NCBI GenBank assembly: GCA_964654855.1
Contig: CAZZJS010000002.1
Span: forward strand, 1 to 64,000
Direction of reading: 5' to 3'
DNA: 64,000 nt
Source of the DNA: JALZUV01 sp964654855
GTDB taxonomy: Bacteria; Pseudomonadota; Alphaproteobacteria; Rickettsiales; JALZUV01
Under the pieces are notes generated by a model. It saw only the letters and a program-made list of their open reading frames with translations, did not search any database and had not been told where the DNA came from. The translations under genes and the position numbers were made by a program. Below are positions 49,352 to 58,119 of this stretch, one piece after another. Position 1 is the first letter of the stretch; each line of letters starts with the position of its first letter.

Positions 49352-50068
49352 ATGCAAAAAACTTTAACGATACTCATCATCGCCATACTCTTAACAGCCT
49401 GCAACGCGCAAAAAATGAAAATACGGAAAATCGAAAGAAGTTGCAACGAAACACACAGCAACTCAACTATGGAAGCCACACGCTGCGCCATAGATAAAAT
49501 CAAATCAACAATGGTTCTAAACGAATCACAGTATGCGTTTTATGATTCGGCAGATGAAGCTCTACAGCTGGTCGAATCAGGAAAAATATCATTTAGCGAA
49601 CTTGAAATTAAAACTAAAGAAATAGCTCAAATTAAATTATTAGAATTAAAAAGAGAACAAGACCTAGAACAAGCCAAAATCTCAGCTTATAAACTACAAG
49701 AAACAGTCTCTAAAAATGACGCAAAATGCAAAAGTTATGGCTTAAAAACAGGAACAGAAAGTTACGCCAACTGCCGCATACGACTTGAACAAGTGAATAA
49801 AAGCAAAGTACCTGTTAAAACAAAGAGCCTCTCTGAGAGATTAAATGATTTTTCGAATGCTTTAGACGAAGATAAGAACTTTCAAAAAACTCGCCTAGAA
49901 GCAAAAGGGATATACCCTAATTCTCAAAATAACACACAGTGTGGCTTCAAATCCATTCCACCTTTTGGTTGCAAAGCTGATAGCGCTATTTGTATGTGTG
50001 GAAATAAAAGCAATCGCCTAGGCGTTAATTCATTAAATCAATGTGAATGGGTTTATACAAATTGTTAA
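49352..50068 (+). CDS. Lipoprotein upstream of the OLD-like gene
   Basis: 238 residues. Lipoprotein signal with lipobox LTAC (Cys about 17), a long helical middle (about 60-130) and a Cys-rich C-terminus (TQCGFKSIPPFGCKADSAIC, MCGNKSN, QCEWVYTNC). No family recognised. A+T-rich and different in style from the chromosome genes, as in the rest of the island. AAGGAA lies before the ATG. It overlaps the open frame of the next gene; whether they act together is unknown. Confidence 0.65.
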   Translation: MQKTLTILIIAILLTACNAQKMKIRKIERSCNETHSNSTMEATRCAIDKIKSTMVLNESQYAFYDSADEALQLVESGKISFSELEIKTKEIAQIKLLELKREQDLEQAKISAYKLQETVSKNDAKCKSYGLKTGTESYANCRIRLEQVNKSKVPVKTKSLSERLNDFSNALDEDKNFQKTRLEAKGIYPNSQNNTQCGFKSIPPFGCKADSAICMCGNKSNRLGVNSLNQCEWVYTNC

Positions 50069-50129
50069 ATCGACCTATTCAGAATGTTTCCACTATTATA
50101 CAACAACCTCTAGCTCAAAGGAAAATAGA

Positions 50130-51581
50130 TTGCCAACTATAGAAGAAATAAAAATAACAGACGGCTCTGGTTTCTTTACTAAGAAAAACTTTGAGTGGAC
50201 AGGAATCAAACCATTTTCAATCATCACTGGAATTAACGGTAGTGGTAAAACAAAACTACTTGAGTACATAGATGGTTCAAGCGTACTAACTGAAAATCAT
50301 CTAATTAGGTACATTGAAACTAACTATAAGCCTCCTCTTGAAAAACATGCAAATGAGCTAGAAAGCAAGTACACTTATAAATTCAATCAAATAGGAGACA
50401 TCTACGAGGTTCTCCAAAAAGCAGACACCTCTACTCGCGAAAGCTGGAGCAACAATAAGAGTGCAATCAAGAAAAATGTAATTAAGCACATTGATTACAT
50501 GATTCTCGATGGCATTATTAAGCAACGTATCAAGTTCAACCAAGATAGCACCAAACAAAGAGAGGAGCTGGATAGGGTAGATAAATATCAAGAGCTTTAC
50601 GACATGAGCGTTTTACTACCATCTGACCCAACAAAAGACCAACCTTGGGATAGAATTGACAGGATATTGAATAATTTTGAAATCAAAGTTAGGATTGACC
50701 GCAGCAACTTAAACGCGCAATTAAGATTTTTAAGATTAAACACCGAAGAAAAAACAGAGATAGGTGTAGAACTAAACGAACTATCATCAGGTGAGAAGGT
50801 AGCGTTTTCACTAGCTTTATGGACATGGGGAAATGCCGAAGGACAAAAAACTGAAGTTCTCTTAGTTGATGAGTTTGATGCACACCTTAACCCATCTATT
50901 TCTCAGAAATTTATTCAAATTATTAAAACGTATTTTGTCGAAATGGGAGTTCAAGTAATAATGACTACCCATAACCCATCAACCGTCAGCTTTGCGAAGG
51001 AATTAGGGGCAAGTATCATTTGGATGGAAGATGGCAGAGTTAGCCCTAAAATGGACTATGAAAATATCATACACACTTTATCCAATGGCCTAATAGATAT
51101 TTATAATCTTCTGGATGAAACTCAATTATTGATAGGAAACAGAGAAAAAACAGTTATCTACACAGAAGGAAAGACTGATAAGAAACATATTGAAAGTGCA
51201 ATCAAAGCACTCAACTTTGAAGAAAAATTTGAGAATTATTTTGTATTTGCCTGCACCTCTGCCTCAACTGTTCCGTTTTTCATTAGTCTGCCTACAGGAC
51301 AATCTAAACGAATAGCATTACTTGACAGCGATAAAGCAGGAAAAAGCGCCGAGACTGAAATCAACAAACGCAATACGAAAAAGATAGAAGAAGGTAAATA
51401 TAAAATTACTTTTGTTTCTGATGAGGAGAACAAAGTTATTGAAGACCTATTTAGTTTAGAAATTCGTAACGATGGAGCAGAAAACAAAAGTAATTTTGCA
51501 GATTATATGGCTCGACCTGAAAACCTAACAAAAGCTAACTTTTTAGGTTTCAAACCTCTATTGGAAAAAATTTTAAGCTAA
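50130..51581 (+). CDS. OLD-like ATPase/TOPRIM nuclease
   Basis: About 483 residues from TTG 50130 (AAAGGA seven bases upstream; MPTIEEIKITDGSG start); an ATG at 50043 lies inside the previous gene. ABC-type ATPase with Walker A GINGSGKTKL, signature LSSGEKVAF, Walker B VLLVDEFDAHLN and H-loop TTHNPST. It is followed by a TOPRIM-like domain (VIYTEGKTDKKH, ALLDSDKAGKSAE, and EDLF). This is the OLD-family layout; such proteins are DNA nucleases in phage and bacterial defence. Being in a tRNA-linked island fits. Substrate and phage target are unknown. Confidence 0.82.
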   Translation: MPTIEEIKITDGSGFFTKKNFEWTGIKPFSIITGINGSGKTKLLEYIDGSSVLTENHLIRYIETNYKPPLEKHANELESKYTYKFNQIGDIYEVLQKADTSTRESWSNNKSAIKKNVIKHIDYMILDGIIKQRIKFNQDSTKQREELDRVDKYQELYDMSVLLPSDPTKDQPWDRIDRILNNFEIKVRIDRSNLNAQLRFLRLNTEEKTEIGVELNELSSGEKVAFSLALWTWGNAEGQKTEVLLVDEFDAHLNPSISQKFIQIIKTYFVEMGVQVIMTTHNPSTVSFAKELGASIIWMEDGRVSPKMDYENIIHTLSNGLIDIYNLLDETQLLIGNREKTVIYTEGKTDKKHIESAIKALNFEEKFENYFVFACTSASTVPFFISLPTGQSKRIALLDSDKAGKSAETEINKRNTKKIEEGKYKITFVSDEENKVIEDLFSLEIRNDGAENKSNFADYMARPENLTKANFLGFKPLLEKILS

Positions 51582-51666
51582 TACGCTTCTTGTTTTTTAT
51601 CACTTCAAGTCTTTGTATTTCTATTTTTGGAGTTAAGCTGTTTTTCTTATTCTTATCTTCAGTCAT
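51550..51666 (-). CDS. Possible small basic protein
   Basis: 38 residues from ATG 51666 with GGGAGA upstream: MTEDKNKKNSLTPKIEIQRL then basic residues. Overlaps the 3' end of the ATPase gene by 32 bases on the opposite strand. No family; could be chance. Confidence 0.35.
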   Translation of the reverse strand: MTEDKNKKNSLTPKIEIQRLEVIKNKKRISLKFFPIEV

Positions 51667-51768
51667 GATGCTTCTCCCTTTCTTCGTTAGAGCATCTATT
51701 AAAATGGTAGGGGCATGGTATATTATATGTGTCCCTGTAGTCTGACCGTGAAACATTGTGAAACATCT

Positions 51769-52236
51769 CTACAGTCCCTCTGGCGATACAATCTGAGCCT
51801 CCATAAAGGCCTTCCTGTCCTTCAGGCGGGACTCCACGTCCTTCACGTTATGACGCGTGATTTTTTCAAGCCGTGGTCGTGAATGCTTCCAATCATTTGT
51901 CGCGGGTTGACCATTATACGGCTCACAGGTGAGGATATATTCGCTGGCCTGACCGCTTTCAAAAGTCCCCACCTTGCGGCGCTTAACATGCGAGTAATAC
52001 TCAAGCTCTAATAAAGCTCTATTTGCCGTATCTTTACTACATTTAGCAACCTTACCTGCCTCTCGACAAGAAAGACTTATCTGGCCATTATTATGGCCGT
52101 TATAGCGCCGCCTTAATTCAATCAAAATAAGCTGTGCATTACTGCTCAATTCTAACCATGAAGGATGCTTCAAGAAATAATACGTCAACTTAACGTATTG
52201 CTCGCCGCCGCCCCTAGTTTTCTTTCTTCGTGCCAT
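51769..52236 (-). CDS. Helix-turn-helix protein, replication-initiator-like
   Basis: 155 residues. Basic start (MARRKKTRGGG), then a winged-helix-like segment: AQLILIELRRRYNGHNNGQI, SCREAGKVAKCSKDTANRAL, ELEYYSHVKRRKVGTF. It resembles the helix-turn-helix replisome organisers or rep-like proteins of integrated elements. DNA-binding is likely; target unknown. Downstream-most gene of the leftward island operon. Confidence 0.6.
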   Translation of the reverse strand: MARRKKTRGGGEQYVKLTYYFLKHPSWLELSSNAQLILIELRRRYNGHNNGQISLSCREAGKVAKCSKDTANRALLELEYYSHVKRRKVGTFESGQASEYILTCEPYNGQPATNDWKHSRPRLEKITRHNVKDVESRLKDRKAFMEAQIVSPEGL

Positions 52237-52289
52237 ATCTTTTTATCGACGAGGAGAGTAGCAAGCGCCACCCTCCATCGCCTCTCCAT

Positions 52290-52592
52290 TTACGCTGTTA
52301 TCAATTCCAAAACTTCTATTTCACACCCCAGTACATACCGTGCATGACTTACGCCATCATGTGGTTCTCGAAGTATCTCAATAGGGACGCCATAATCATG
52401 GCGCAGAATATGGACACAAGTTCTCAGTCCGTATGCAGAACTGAGCATCTCTGGCGCGCTAATACCTTTTGCACCTTTCTCGACCAACGCCGCTATTGTT
52501 TGCGCGACGCGGCCATTAGCCATACGTATAGTTTTTTCACCATCTTTCGTGATACGGAAGGTGATGTAGCAATTACTTAGCTTTTCAAACAT
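52290..52592 (-). CDS. Small winged-helix-like protein of the island
   Basis: 100 residues. A segment VAQTIAALVEKGAKGISAPE and LRTCVHILRHDYGVPIEILR looks like a winged helix used in small phage-type regulators; no strict family match. Overlaps the upstream gene by eight bases, so it is in the same operon. Function unknown. Confidence 0.55.
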   Translation of the reverse strand: MFEKLSNCYITFRITKDGEKTIRMANGRVAQTIAALVEKGAKGISAPEMLSSAYGLRTCVHILRHDYGVPIEILREPHDGVSHARYVLGCEIEVLELITA

Positions 52593-52779
52593 CGCGCCCT
52601 CCCTCTAAACCACTAGCATTAGCAATAGCTGACGCCATTGAAAGGGACACATTGTAACGCTTGGCTATATGCCCATAACGCTGCTTCATGGTTTTGTGAA
52701 TTCGCTGCTTTTCGCTATATTCGAAAAGCGGAAGTGAGTTTTGGATATAGCTATCCTGTTTCCCATATGATAAGATCAT
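52585..52779 (-). CDS. Small helix-turn-helix-like protein of the island
   Basis: 64 residues from ATG 52779, chosen for GGAG seven bases upstream; the frame is open to 52872. The end RYGHIAKRYNVSLSMASAIA looks like a helix-turn-helix. Unknown role, probably in element maintenance. Follows the AlpA-like gene. Confidence 0.5.
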   Translation of the reverse strand: MILSYGKQDSYIQNSLPLFEYSEKQRIHKTMKQRYGHIAKRYNVSLSMASAIANASGLEGGRDV

Positions 52780-52893
52780 TGAGTAATCTCCATTTTTATA
52801 ATTTCGTTTAAGAGTGCTGATTTGAGGGTGGATTACGCTGGTCGTACCCAGCGCCACCCTGCTAATCACCAATAGTCATCTTCGGCTAGAGCT

Positions 52894-53094
52894 TCATAAA
52901 ACTTCATATCGCGTCTCCTCGATACGAGAAGAAATCCAATCATCAATTTCTGATTCTATCCAACCAACAGCTCGTTTACCTATGCTAATCGGCTTTGGAA
53001 ATTCGCCGCGCTTTATATCTGCATAAATACTTGAGCGTGAACGACCTGTTCGACTTATAACCTTTTTCAAGCGTAAAATTCTAGTTTCAACCAT
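52894..53094 (-). CDS. AlpA-family excisionase/regulator
   Basis: 66 residues from ATG 53094 (AAAGG six bases upstream; an ATG at 53112 is also possible). Winged-helix MerR-like domain: VISRTGRSRSSIYADIKRGE, FPKPISIGKRAVGWIESEID, the standard AlpA signature. Such proteins control integrase expression or directionality in integrated elements. Placed between integrase-side genes and the small HTH genes. Confidence 0.85.
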   Translation of the reverse strand: MVETRILRLKKVISRTGRSRSSIYADIKRGEFPKPISIGKRAVGWIESEIDDWISSRIEETRYEVL

Positions 53095-53201
53095 ATCAAA
53101 CCTTTCTGTCATTTATAGGCAGATTATAGCAGGTATAGGAATCTAATATATTGTTTTTTATAAACTTTATTTCCTTCCAGTTGAAAGGAAATATCGTATC
53201 A

Positions 53202-54017
53202 TTAACTCCATGCTTTGTTATCTTGGGAGTTCAAGTAGGTCTGAAGGGTTTTTTCTTTCTGCTTAATTCTTAATGCTGCACACAAAATTTTTATAAATTC
53301 GGCTGAGTTACCATTCAGTTTACAATAGTGGTCACTAATCGGATTAGTAGATACTGAGGTTTTTGGTATTTCACCTGTGAACCAATAATAGGCATTTGCC
53401 GCCGCCCAAACATATTCTGACGCTCTATCATCCCTTTTATTTCTTTGCTTTGGGGGAGTTTTATACTCACTACTATCCACCATTTTCTCAATTGAGGTTA
53501 TAGTACGCTCAAGAATCTCAACATCTATATGCGTCAACTGAAAAGGATTCTCATAAAAACCGAAAATTTCATAATCGTATATGGTATCAGCACTACTTAT
53601 CTTTTTCTTCATCTCTGGTGATTTCAAATAGCTAGTTTCCAAGCCTTCATTTTTTCTAATTTCTACTACTGAGTTATGTATCATTTTCCGAAGAAGAGAA
53701 TTAGATTCATCCTTAGCATCATAGATATTATCGAGTGTTGATAAAGCATCTCTCATTTTTTCAGCAGCTTTTAATACTGGCCTTATTGCATTCAAAACTT
53801 CATCTTTAGATAGTTTCCTAGGGTAGGAATAACTAGCCTCACTAAACGCTGCTGTTAAAATTTCCAGCAACTCGCCAGCCCTACTAATATCTTGCTTTCC
53901 AGCTATGCAAAGTTTTTGGAGCAACTTTTGATTCAGCGATTCAACTATCATACGCCCTACAAGAAAGTCAGGTTTGGATAGCAAATTATCAGGTCGAGTA
54001 GGTAAGCATCTAGGCAT
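53202..54017 (-). CDS. Hypothetical protein of the island
   Basis: 271 residues, mostly helical and charged, no membrane segment. No recognised domain; the C-terminal part has WAAANAYYWFTGEIPKT and a short FIKILCAALRIK, the earlier part long helices. Starts within the last eight bases of the integrase gene, so it is co-transcribed with it. Overlap with the integrase and lack of any household function point to an element-specific cargo gene. Confidence 0.6.
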   Translation of the reverse strand: MPRCLPTRPDNLLSKPDFLVGRMIVESLNQKLLQKLCIAGKQDISRAGELLEILTAAFSEASYSYPRKLSKDEVLNAIRPVLKAAEKMRDALSTLDNIYDAKDESNSLLRKMIHNSVVEIRKNEGLETSYLKSPEMKKKISSADTIYDYEIFGFYENPFQLTHIDVEILERTITSIEKMVDSSEYKTPPKQRNKRDDRASEYVWAAANAYYWFTGEIPKTSVSTNPISDHYCKLNGNSAEFIKILCAALRIKQKEKTLQTYLNSQDNKAWS

Positions 54018-55233
54018 TTAAGACTACACCTTCAATCGAGAAAATCTTTTCATTCGTACCATTACTTAACAAGTCCAACCAATCAGCATATTCTTGCATC
54101 ATTTTGATACGCTCTAAGCGATACTTAGCGCGGTTATATGCACCTCGAACCTTATCTCTCTCAGCATGAGCCAATTGGTATTCAATAACATCAGGCCTAC
54201 AGCCTTTTTCATTAAGTATGGTGCTTGCCAATGTACGAAAACCATGCCCCGTCATGCGCCCTTGATAACCCATACGGCGCAAACCCATTAAGACAGCACC
54301 ATTACTGATATGCTTTGATTTGCTTGCAGCACTAAAGAAAATGAAATCTCTATTTCCTGTTTTTTCTTGCATCTCCCTCAACAAGTCTAGTGCTTGGCGG
54401 GACAATGGTACTAAATGAGGGCGGCGCATCTTCATACGTTCTTTCGGGATATTCCATTCTTCTTTTTGCCAATCGATTTCTTCCCACCGCGCACCAATAA
54501 GCTCATTGGTACGAACGAAGGTCAGCATCAACAGTTTTGTGGCATAATAGGTGAAATCACGCCTTCGAGATTCAATCTTCTCAATCAACTCTGGCAATTC
54601 ATCGATTGGAATACAGGGATGGTGTTTCTCTTCTCGCGTTGGCAATACATCACGCAAGTCACTGGCAGGATTATGAAGGCATAGACCACGCTGGGCAGCA
54701 TAGCGAAAAACTTGTCCCATCACTTGCTTCATACGTTTCGCTGTTTCAATCGTACCATGCTCGCCAATCGCTTCCACCACCGCAACAACATCAGGTATAG
54801 TAATATCTTCAATTGGCAATGCTCCAACCCTAGGAAAGATATGCTGTTCCATACGAGCTAGTGTTTGCTTTGCGTACTTCGCATTTAGGTTTGGGCTTTT
54901 TACTTCGAGCCATCGCCGCGCGATAACCTCAAAGCTATTCTCTCCCTTTATAGTATTACGGAGTTTCTCTGCTTTCTTTTCGCGTGCAGGGTTTTTACCT
55001 TCATCCAGTAAAGCACGAGCTTCCAACATTTTCTTACGAGCCTCACTCAGCGAAACTTGTGGGTATTTCCCTAAAGCAAGCACCTGCTCTTTGCCGTTAA
55101 ACCGATAACGATAGCGCCATAACTTACTGCCAGTCTTAGCAACCTCAAGCAACAAACCATTACCATCAGCCAACTTGTAGGCTTTGTCTTTAGCTTTAGC
55201 ACCTCTGATTGCTACGTCAGTAAGTTTGCTCAT
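54010..55233 (-). CDS. Tyrosine site-specific integrase (P4 type)
   Basis: 407 residues. N-terminal DUF4102-type arm-binding domain (LTDVAIRGAKAKDKAYKLAD, LGKYPQVSLSEARKKMLEAR), core-binding domain, and catalytic domain with Arg in TFVRTNELIG, the HGFR (HxxR) box, His in AHAERDK and the Tyr in GAYNRAKY. All residues are present, so it should be active. Its gene begins 163 bases from the 3' end of tRNA-Ser, the usual att location for P4-type integrases, so it defines the island that runs to the left. The left att was not found. Confidence 0.93.
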   Translation of the reverse strand: MSKLTDVAIRGAKAKDKAYKLADGNGLLLEVAKTGSKLWRYRYRFNGKEQVLALGKYPQVSLSEARKKMLEARALLDEGKNPAREKKAEKLRNTIKGENSFEVIARRWLEVKSPNLNAKYAKQTLARMEQHIFPRVGALPIEDITIPDVVAVVEAIGEHGTIETAKRMKQVMGQVFRYAAQRGLCLHNPASDLRDVLPTREEKHHPCIPIDELPELIEKIESRRRDFTYYATKLLMLTFVRTNELIGARWEEIDWQKEEWNIPKERMKMRRPHLVPLSRQALDLLREMQEKTGNRDFIFFSAASKSKHISNGAVLMGLRRMGYQGRMTGHGFRTLASTILNEKGCRPDVIEYQLAHAERDKVRGAYNRAKYRLERIKMMQEYADWLDLLSNGTNEKIFSIEGVVLNA

Positions 55234-55395
55234 TTATCCAATCTCCTAAAAAATCTCTAATTATACCCGCAAATATACCCGCTTTTTATTTAGCTGGTAT
55301 AGCACTTCGCTGGAACTCAAGGGAACCAAAACCAACCAAACACTTATATAACATAAGGTTTTTTGGACTTTATTGGAAGCTATAAGGAAGAGAAA

Positions 55396-55485
55396 TGGCG
55401 GAGAGACAGGGATTCGAACCCTGGAAGGAGTTGCCCCCTTGCTGGTTTTCAAGACCAGTGCATTCAACCGCTCTGCCATCTCTCC
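55396..55485 (-). tRNA. tRNA-Ser (anticodon UGA)
   Basis: Minus-strand cloverleaf of 90 bases including encoded CCA: acceptor GGAGAGA/TCTCTCC, D-arm GCAGAGCGGTTGAATGC, anticodon loop CTTGAAA (TGA) between ACTGGT and ACCAG-type arms, long variable arm (CAAGGGGGCAACTCCTTC) as in class II tRNAs, and T-arm GGGTTCGAATCCC. The integrase gene lies next to its 3' end. Confidence 0.95.
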
Positions 55486-55538
55486 GCGCTGGTGACTAGT
55501 TAGCAGGGTCTACTTAACCCGACAAGCCTAAAATTGCG

Positions 55539-55754
55539 CTAGCTTTTCTTCAGGAACTCGGTACGTAGCACAATGGTAGACTTTCCAATACGGCATTCGA
55601 CTTCGTCTTCATCATTGGTGAGGCGAATTTTGTTTACTTTCGTGCCACGTTTTAGGTTCAAGGAGGAGCCTTTTACTTTTAAATCACGAATGAGGGTGAC
55701 GGCATCGCCATCGTTTAATGTGTTACCGTTACTGTCTTTCACTTCTTCGCTCAT
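55539..55754 (-). CDS. YjdM/PhnA-type C-terminal domain protein
   Basis: 71 residues from ATG 55754 (AAAGGA upstream). VKDSNGNTLNDGDAVTLIRD, LKVKGSSLNLKRGTKV and IRLTNDEDEVECRIG match the C-terminal domain of the YjdM (formerly PhnA) family. The usual N-terminal zinc ribbon is absent, so it is the short form often seen in alphaproteobacteria. No phosphonate genes are near, so the old name is not a function. Role unknown. It follows the aldo/keto reductase gene by ten bases on the same strand. Confidence 0.8.
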   Translation of the reverse strand: MSEEVKDSNGNTLNDGDAVTLIRDLKVKGSSLNLKRGTKVNKIRLTNDEDEVECRIGKSTIVLRTEFLKKS

Positions 55755-55764
55755 GATAATTCCT

Positions 55765-56805
55765 TTAGGGTGCCGGATTCGGGTTCTGATTATGGACATG
55801 CTCAATCTCTGCCAAACAATCATCTGAAAGAGTTATATTAATCGACTCAATATTCTCTTTAAGCTGATCCATCGTCGTAGCGCCAATGATATTGCTCGTC
55901 ACAAATGGGCGGCTATTTACATAAGCTAGCGCCATTTGCGCGGGGGTGAGGCTATGCTTCTCAGCAATCTTGCAATATTCTAATGTCGCTGCACGTGCAC
56001 GCGGGTTGAGATAACGCTGAAAATGGCTGAATAGCGTGAGGCGCCCCTCTGCTGGCCATTTTTCATCGTCATTATATTTTCCTGTTAGCATACCGAATGC
56101 GAGGGGCGAATAGGCAAGCAAACCCATTTCCTCACGGATCGAGATTTCAGCACATCCCACTTCATAAGTACGATTTAACAAACTATAGGGGTTCTGAACG
56201 GACATCATGCGCGGCAAGCCTTTTTCACGCGCCAAGCGCAAGCACTCGCTCATCCCCCACGGGGTTTCATTAGACAAGCCAACATAGCGAACCTTACCCG
56301 CCTTTACCAACTCATCCAGTGTTTCGAGTGATTCTTCTAGCGCAATCGCATCTTCATTCGCTTTATGTTCATAACCTAACTGTCCAAAGAAGTTGGTGGA
56401 GCGATCCGGCCAATGCAGCTGGTAGAGATCAATATAGTCAGTCTTCAAACGTGTAAGGCTACCTTCTACGGCTTCTAATATATGCTTTCGATTGAGGCGA
56501 GATTCTTCTCCGCGAAACCATTCCATGCCGGAGCGTCCCGTCACTTTCGTCGCTAAAATCACTTGGTCACGATTCTTGCGTTCCGCAAACCAATTTCCGA
56601 TGATTGTTTCAGTCGAACCTTGCGTTTCAGCCATGGGAGGAACGGAGTAAAGCTCAGCCGTATCGAAAAAGTTAACACCTTGGCTTAAAGCATAGTCCAT
56701 CTGCTCAAACCCTTCTTCTTGGGTGTTTTGCTGCCCCCAAGTCATTGTTCCTAAACAAACTTTACTTACATCAAGATCTGTATTTCCGATTTTTTTAGTT
56801 TCCAT
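55765..56805 (-). CDS. Aldo/keto reductase (Tas type)
   Basis: 346 residues, TIM barrel, NADPH-dependent reduction of carbonyls. Family motifs: VCLGTMTWGQQNTQEE start, DTAELYSVPP with catalytic Asp and Tyr, ATKVTGR (Lys), DLYQLHWPDR (His), and the NADP-binding end VTSNIIGATTMDQLKENI. It resembles E. coli Tas in length and in the NTQEE insert. Substrate unknown. Divergent from the phytochelatin synthase gene. Confidence 0.9.
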   Translation of the reverse strand: METKKIGNTDLDVSKVCLGTMTWGQQNTQEEGFEQMDYALSQGVNFFDTAELYSVPPMAETQGSTETIIGNWFAERKNRDQVILATKVTGRSGMEWFRGEESRLNRKHILEAVEGSLTRLKTDYIDLYQLHWPDRSTNFFGQLGYEHKANEDAIALEESLETLDELVKAGKVRYVGLSNETPWGMSECLRLAREKGLPRMMSVQNPYSLLNRTYEVGCAEISIREEMGLLAYSPLAFGMLTGKYNDDEKWPAEGRLTLFSHFQRYLNPRARAATLEYCKIAEKHSLTPAQMALAYVNSRPFVTSNIIGATTMDQLKENIESINITLSDDCLAEIEHVHNQNPNPAP

Positions 56806-56956
56806 ATTAGATATTAATTCCCTAATAATATTTCATATTTGTGACAGAAGAGTAAATTTTTGCAAAAAATCGCCTCACTGTAAAAAAACTGTAACAGTTG
56901 GCTGCTATATTATGCGCAAGTTAGAGAACAAACAGTACAAAAACAAGGGTAACGAG

Positions 56957-57736
56957 ATGCCAACATATTCGGACAATAAAGATCATCCTCTCACGGTCGC
57001 ATGGGACTCACGTGAAGGAAAACGTCGCTTGTTCGAATCGCGCTTCAACAAAGATTTCTTTGAGCTTGCCCATCGTTTTCAACCTCAAATCAAACCCACC
57101 TATTGTGGTGTTGCTAGTGCGGTAACCGTACTGAATGCATTACGCCTTAAAACCGGCCTACGCATCGACTCTGGACTCGAAGTACAAGCACCAGAATGTC
57201 ATGGCGGCGATACAATGCATTATAATAGCTACTCACAGCTTACCTTCATGAATGAGCGTACCGAACTCGTTAAACCACGCGAATGGGTAGAAGGCGTGAC
57301 CGTTGAATGTGAATCAACCGGTGATATTATTTTTGAGCCTGGATTGAATCTCGATCAACTCGCTCGCAAATTGAAATTATACTTGCTGGATGTTCGCACT
57401 AAACATGCTGATATCACACAAGAACCTAAAACCAGTAAAGACAATCCAGTAAGTCGCTTCCGTCATGATTTGATGGCTTACCTAAACGATAAAAGCACTT
57501 TCTTAATTGTGAATTATTGCGGTAAAACAATTGAAAAGAATATCGATACAGATGGACACTTCTCTCCCATCGCCGCTTATCATAAAGAGACCGATAGCTG
57601 CTTAGTGATGGATGTGGCAGGCCATAAACACCCATGGTTCTGGGTTTCTTTACGCGACCTTTACCATGCAATGGCGACAAAAGATGGCAAAGATACGCGC
57701 GGTTATGTGCTAGTATCAGATAAGCTAAGACACTAG
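56957..57736 (+). CDS. Phytochelatin-synthase family protein
   Basis: 259 residues from ATG 56957 (AAGGG about nine bases before; an earlier in-frame ATG at 56912 is possible). Single papain-like catalytic domain of phytochelatin synthase: Cys in KPTYCGVASAVTVLNAL (about 50), His in DGHFSPIAAYH (about 195), Asp in CLVMDVAGHKHPWFWV. This is the half-length bacterial form without the C-terminal Cys-rich part, which mostly hydrolyses glutathione or makes short phytochelatins and serves in metal handling. No signal peptide is visible from this start. Convergent with the HIT gene. Confidence 0.9.
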   Translation: MPTYSDNKDHPLTVAWDSREGKRRLFESRFNKDFFELAHRFQPQIKPTYCGVASAVTVLNALRLKTGLRIDSGLEVQAPECHGGDTMHYNSYSQLTFMNERTELVKPREWVEGVTVECESTGDIIFEPGLNLDQLARKLKLYLLDVRTKHADITQEPKTSKDNPVSRFRHDLMAYLNDKSTFLIVNYCGKTIEKNIDTDGHFSPIAAYHKETDSCLVMDVAGHKHPWFWVSLRDLYHAMATKDGKDTRGYVLVSDKLRH

Positions 57737-57747
57737 AATTAGAAACA

Positions 57748-58119
57748 TTAGCGCGCTAACGCGTCATCCGCTAACAAGCCACCTAAATTCTCACCCCCTA
57801 AAATATGGATATGAAAATGCGCCACCGTTTGGTTCGCATCCGCTCCATGATTGGTAATAAGGCGATAACCTGAATCTGCTAGCCCTTCTTGCTCCGCCAC
57901 TTTGCGAACAGAGGCAAAAAATTGCCCGACAAATTGAACATCTTGCTCGGCAAAATCATCAAAAGATGTCACCTCACGTTTGGGGATTACCAAAATATGT
58001 GACGGCGCAGCCGGCGCAATATCGCGAAAAGCCAATGCAAATTCATCTTCATAAAGCTTCTCGCACGGAATCTCTTCTCGCAGAATTTTCGCAAAGATAT
58101 TTTCTTTATCGTAAGTCAT
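57748..58119 (-). CDS. HIT-family nucleotide hydrolase (HinT-like)
   Basis: 123 residues with the triad motif HFHIHILGG near the C-terminus and IFAKILREEIPCEKLYED at the N-terminus, FRDIAPAAPSHILVIPK in the middle: a HinT-type purine nucleoside phosphoramidase. Commonly follows the hisE gene in alphaproteobacteria; here one nitroreductase gene lies between. Overlaps that gene by one base. Confidence 0.93.
   Translation of the reverse strand: MTYDKENIFAKILREEIPCEKLYEDEFALAFRDIAPAAPSHILVIPKREVTSFDDFAEQDVQFVGQFFASVRKVAEQEGLADSGYRLITNHGADANQTVAHFHIHILGGENLGGLLADDALAR

Noticed and set aside
55261..55479. 72-codon frame on the minus strand
   Set aside because: Its beginning is the tRNA-Ser gene itself.
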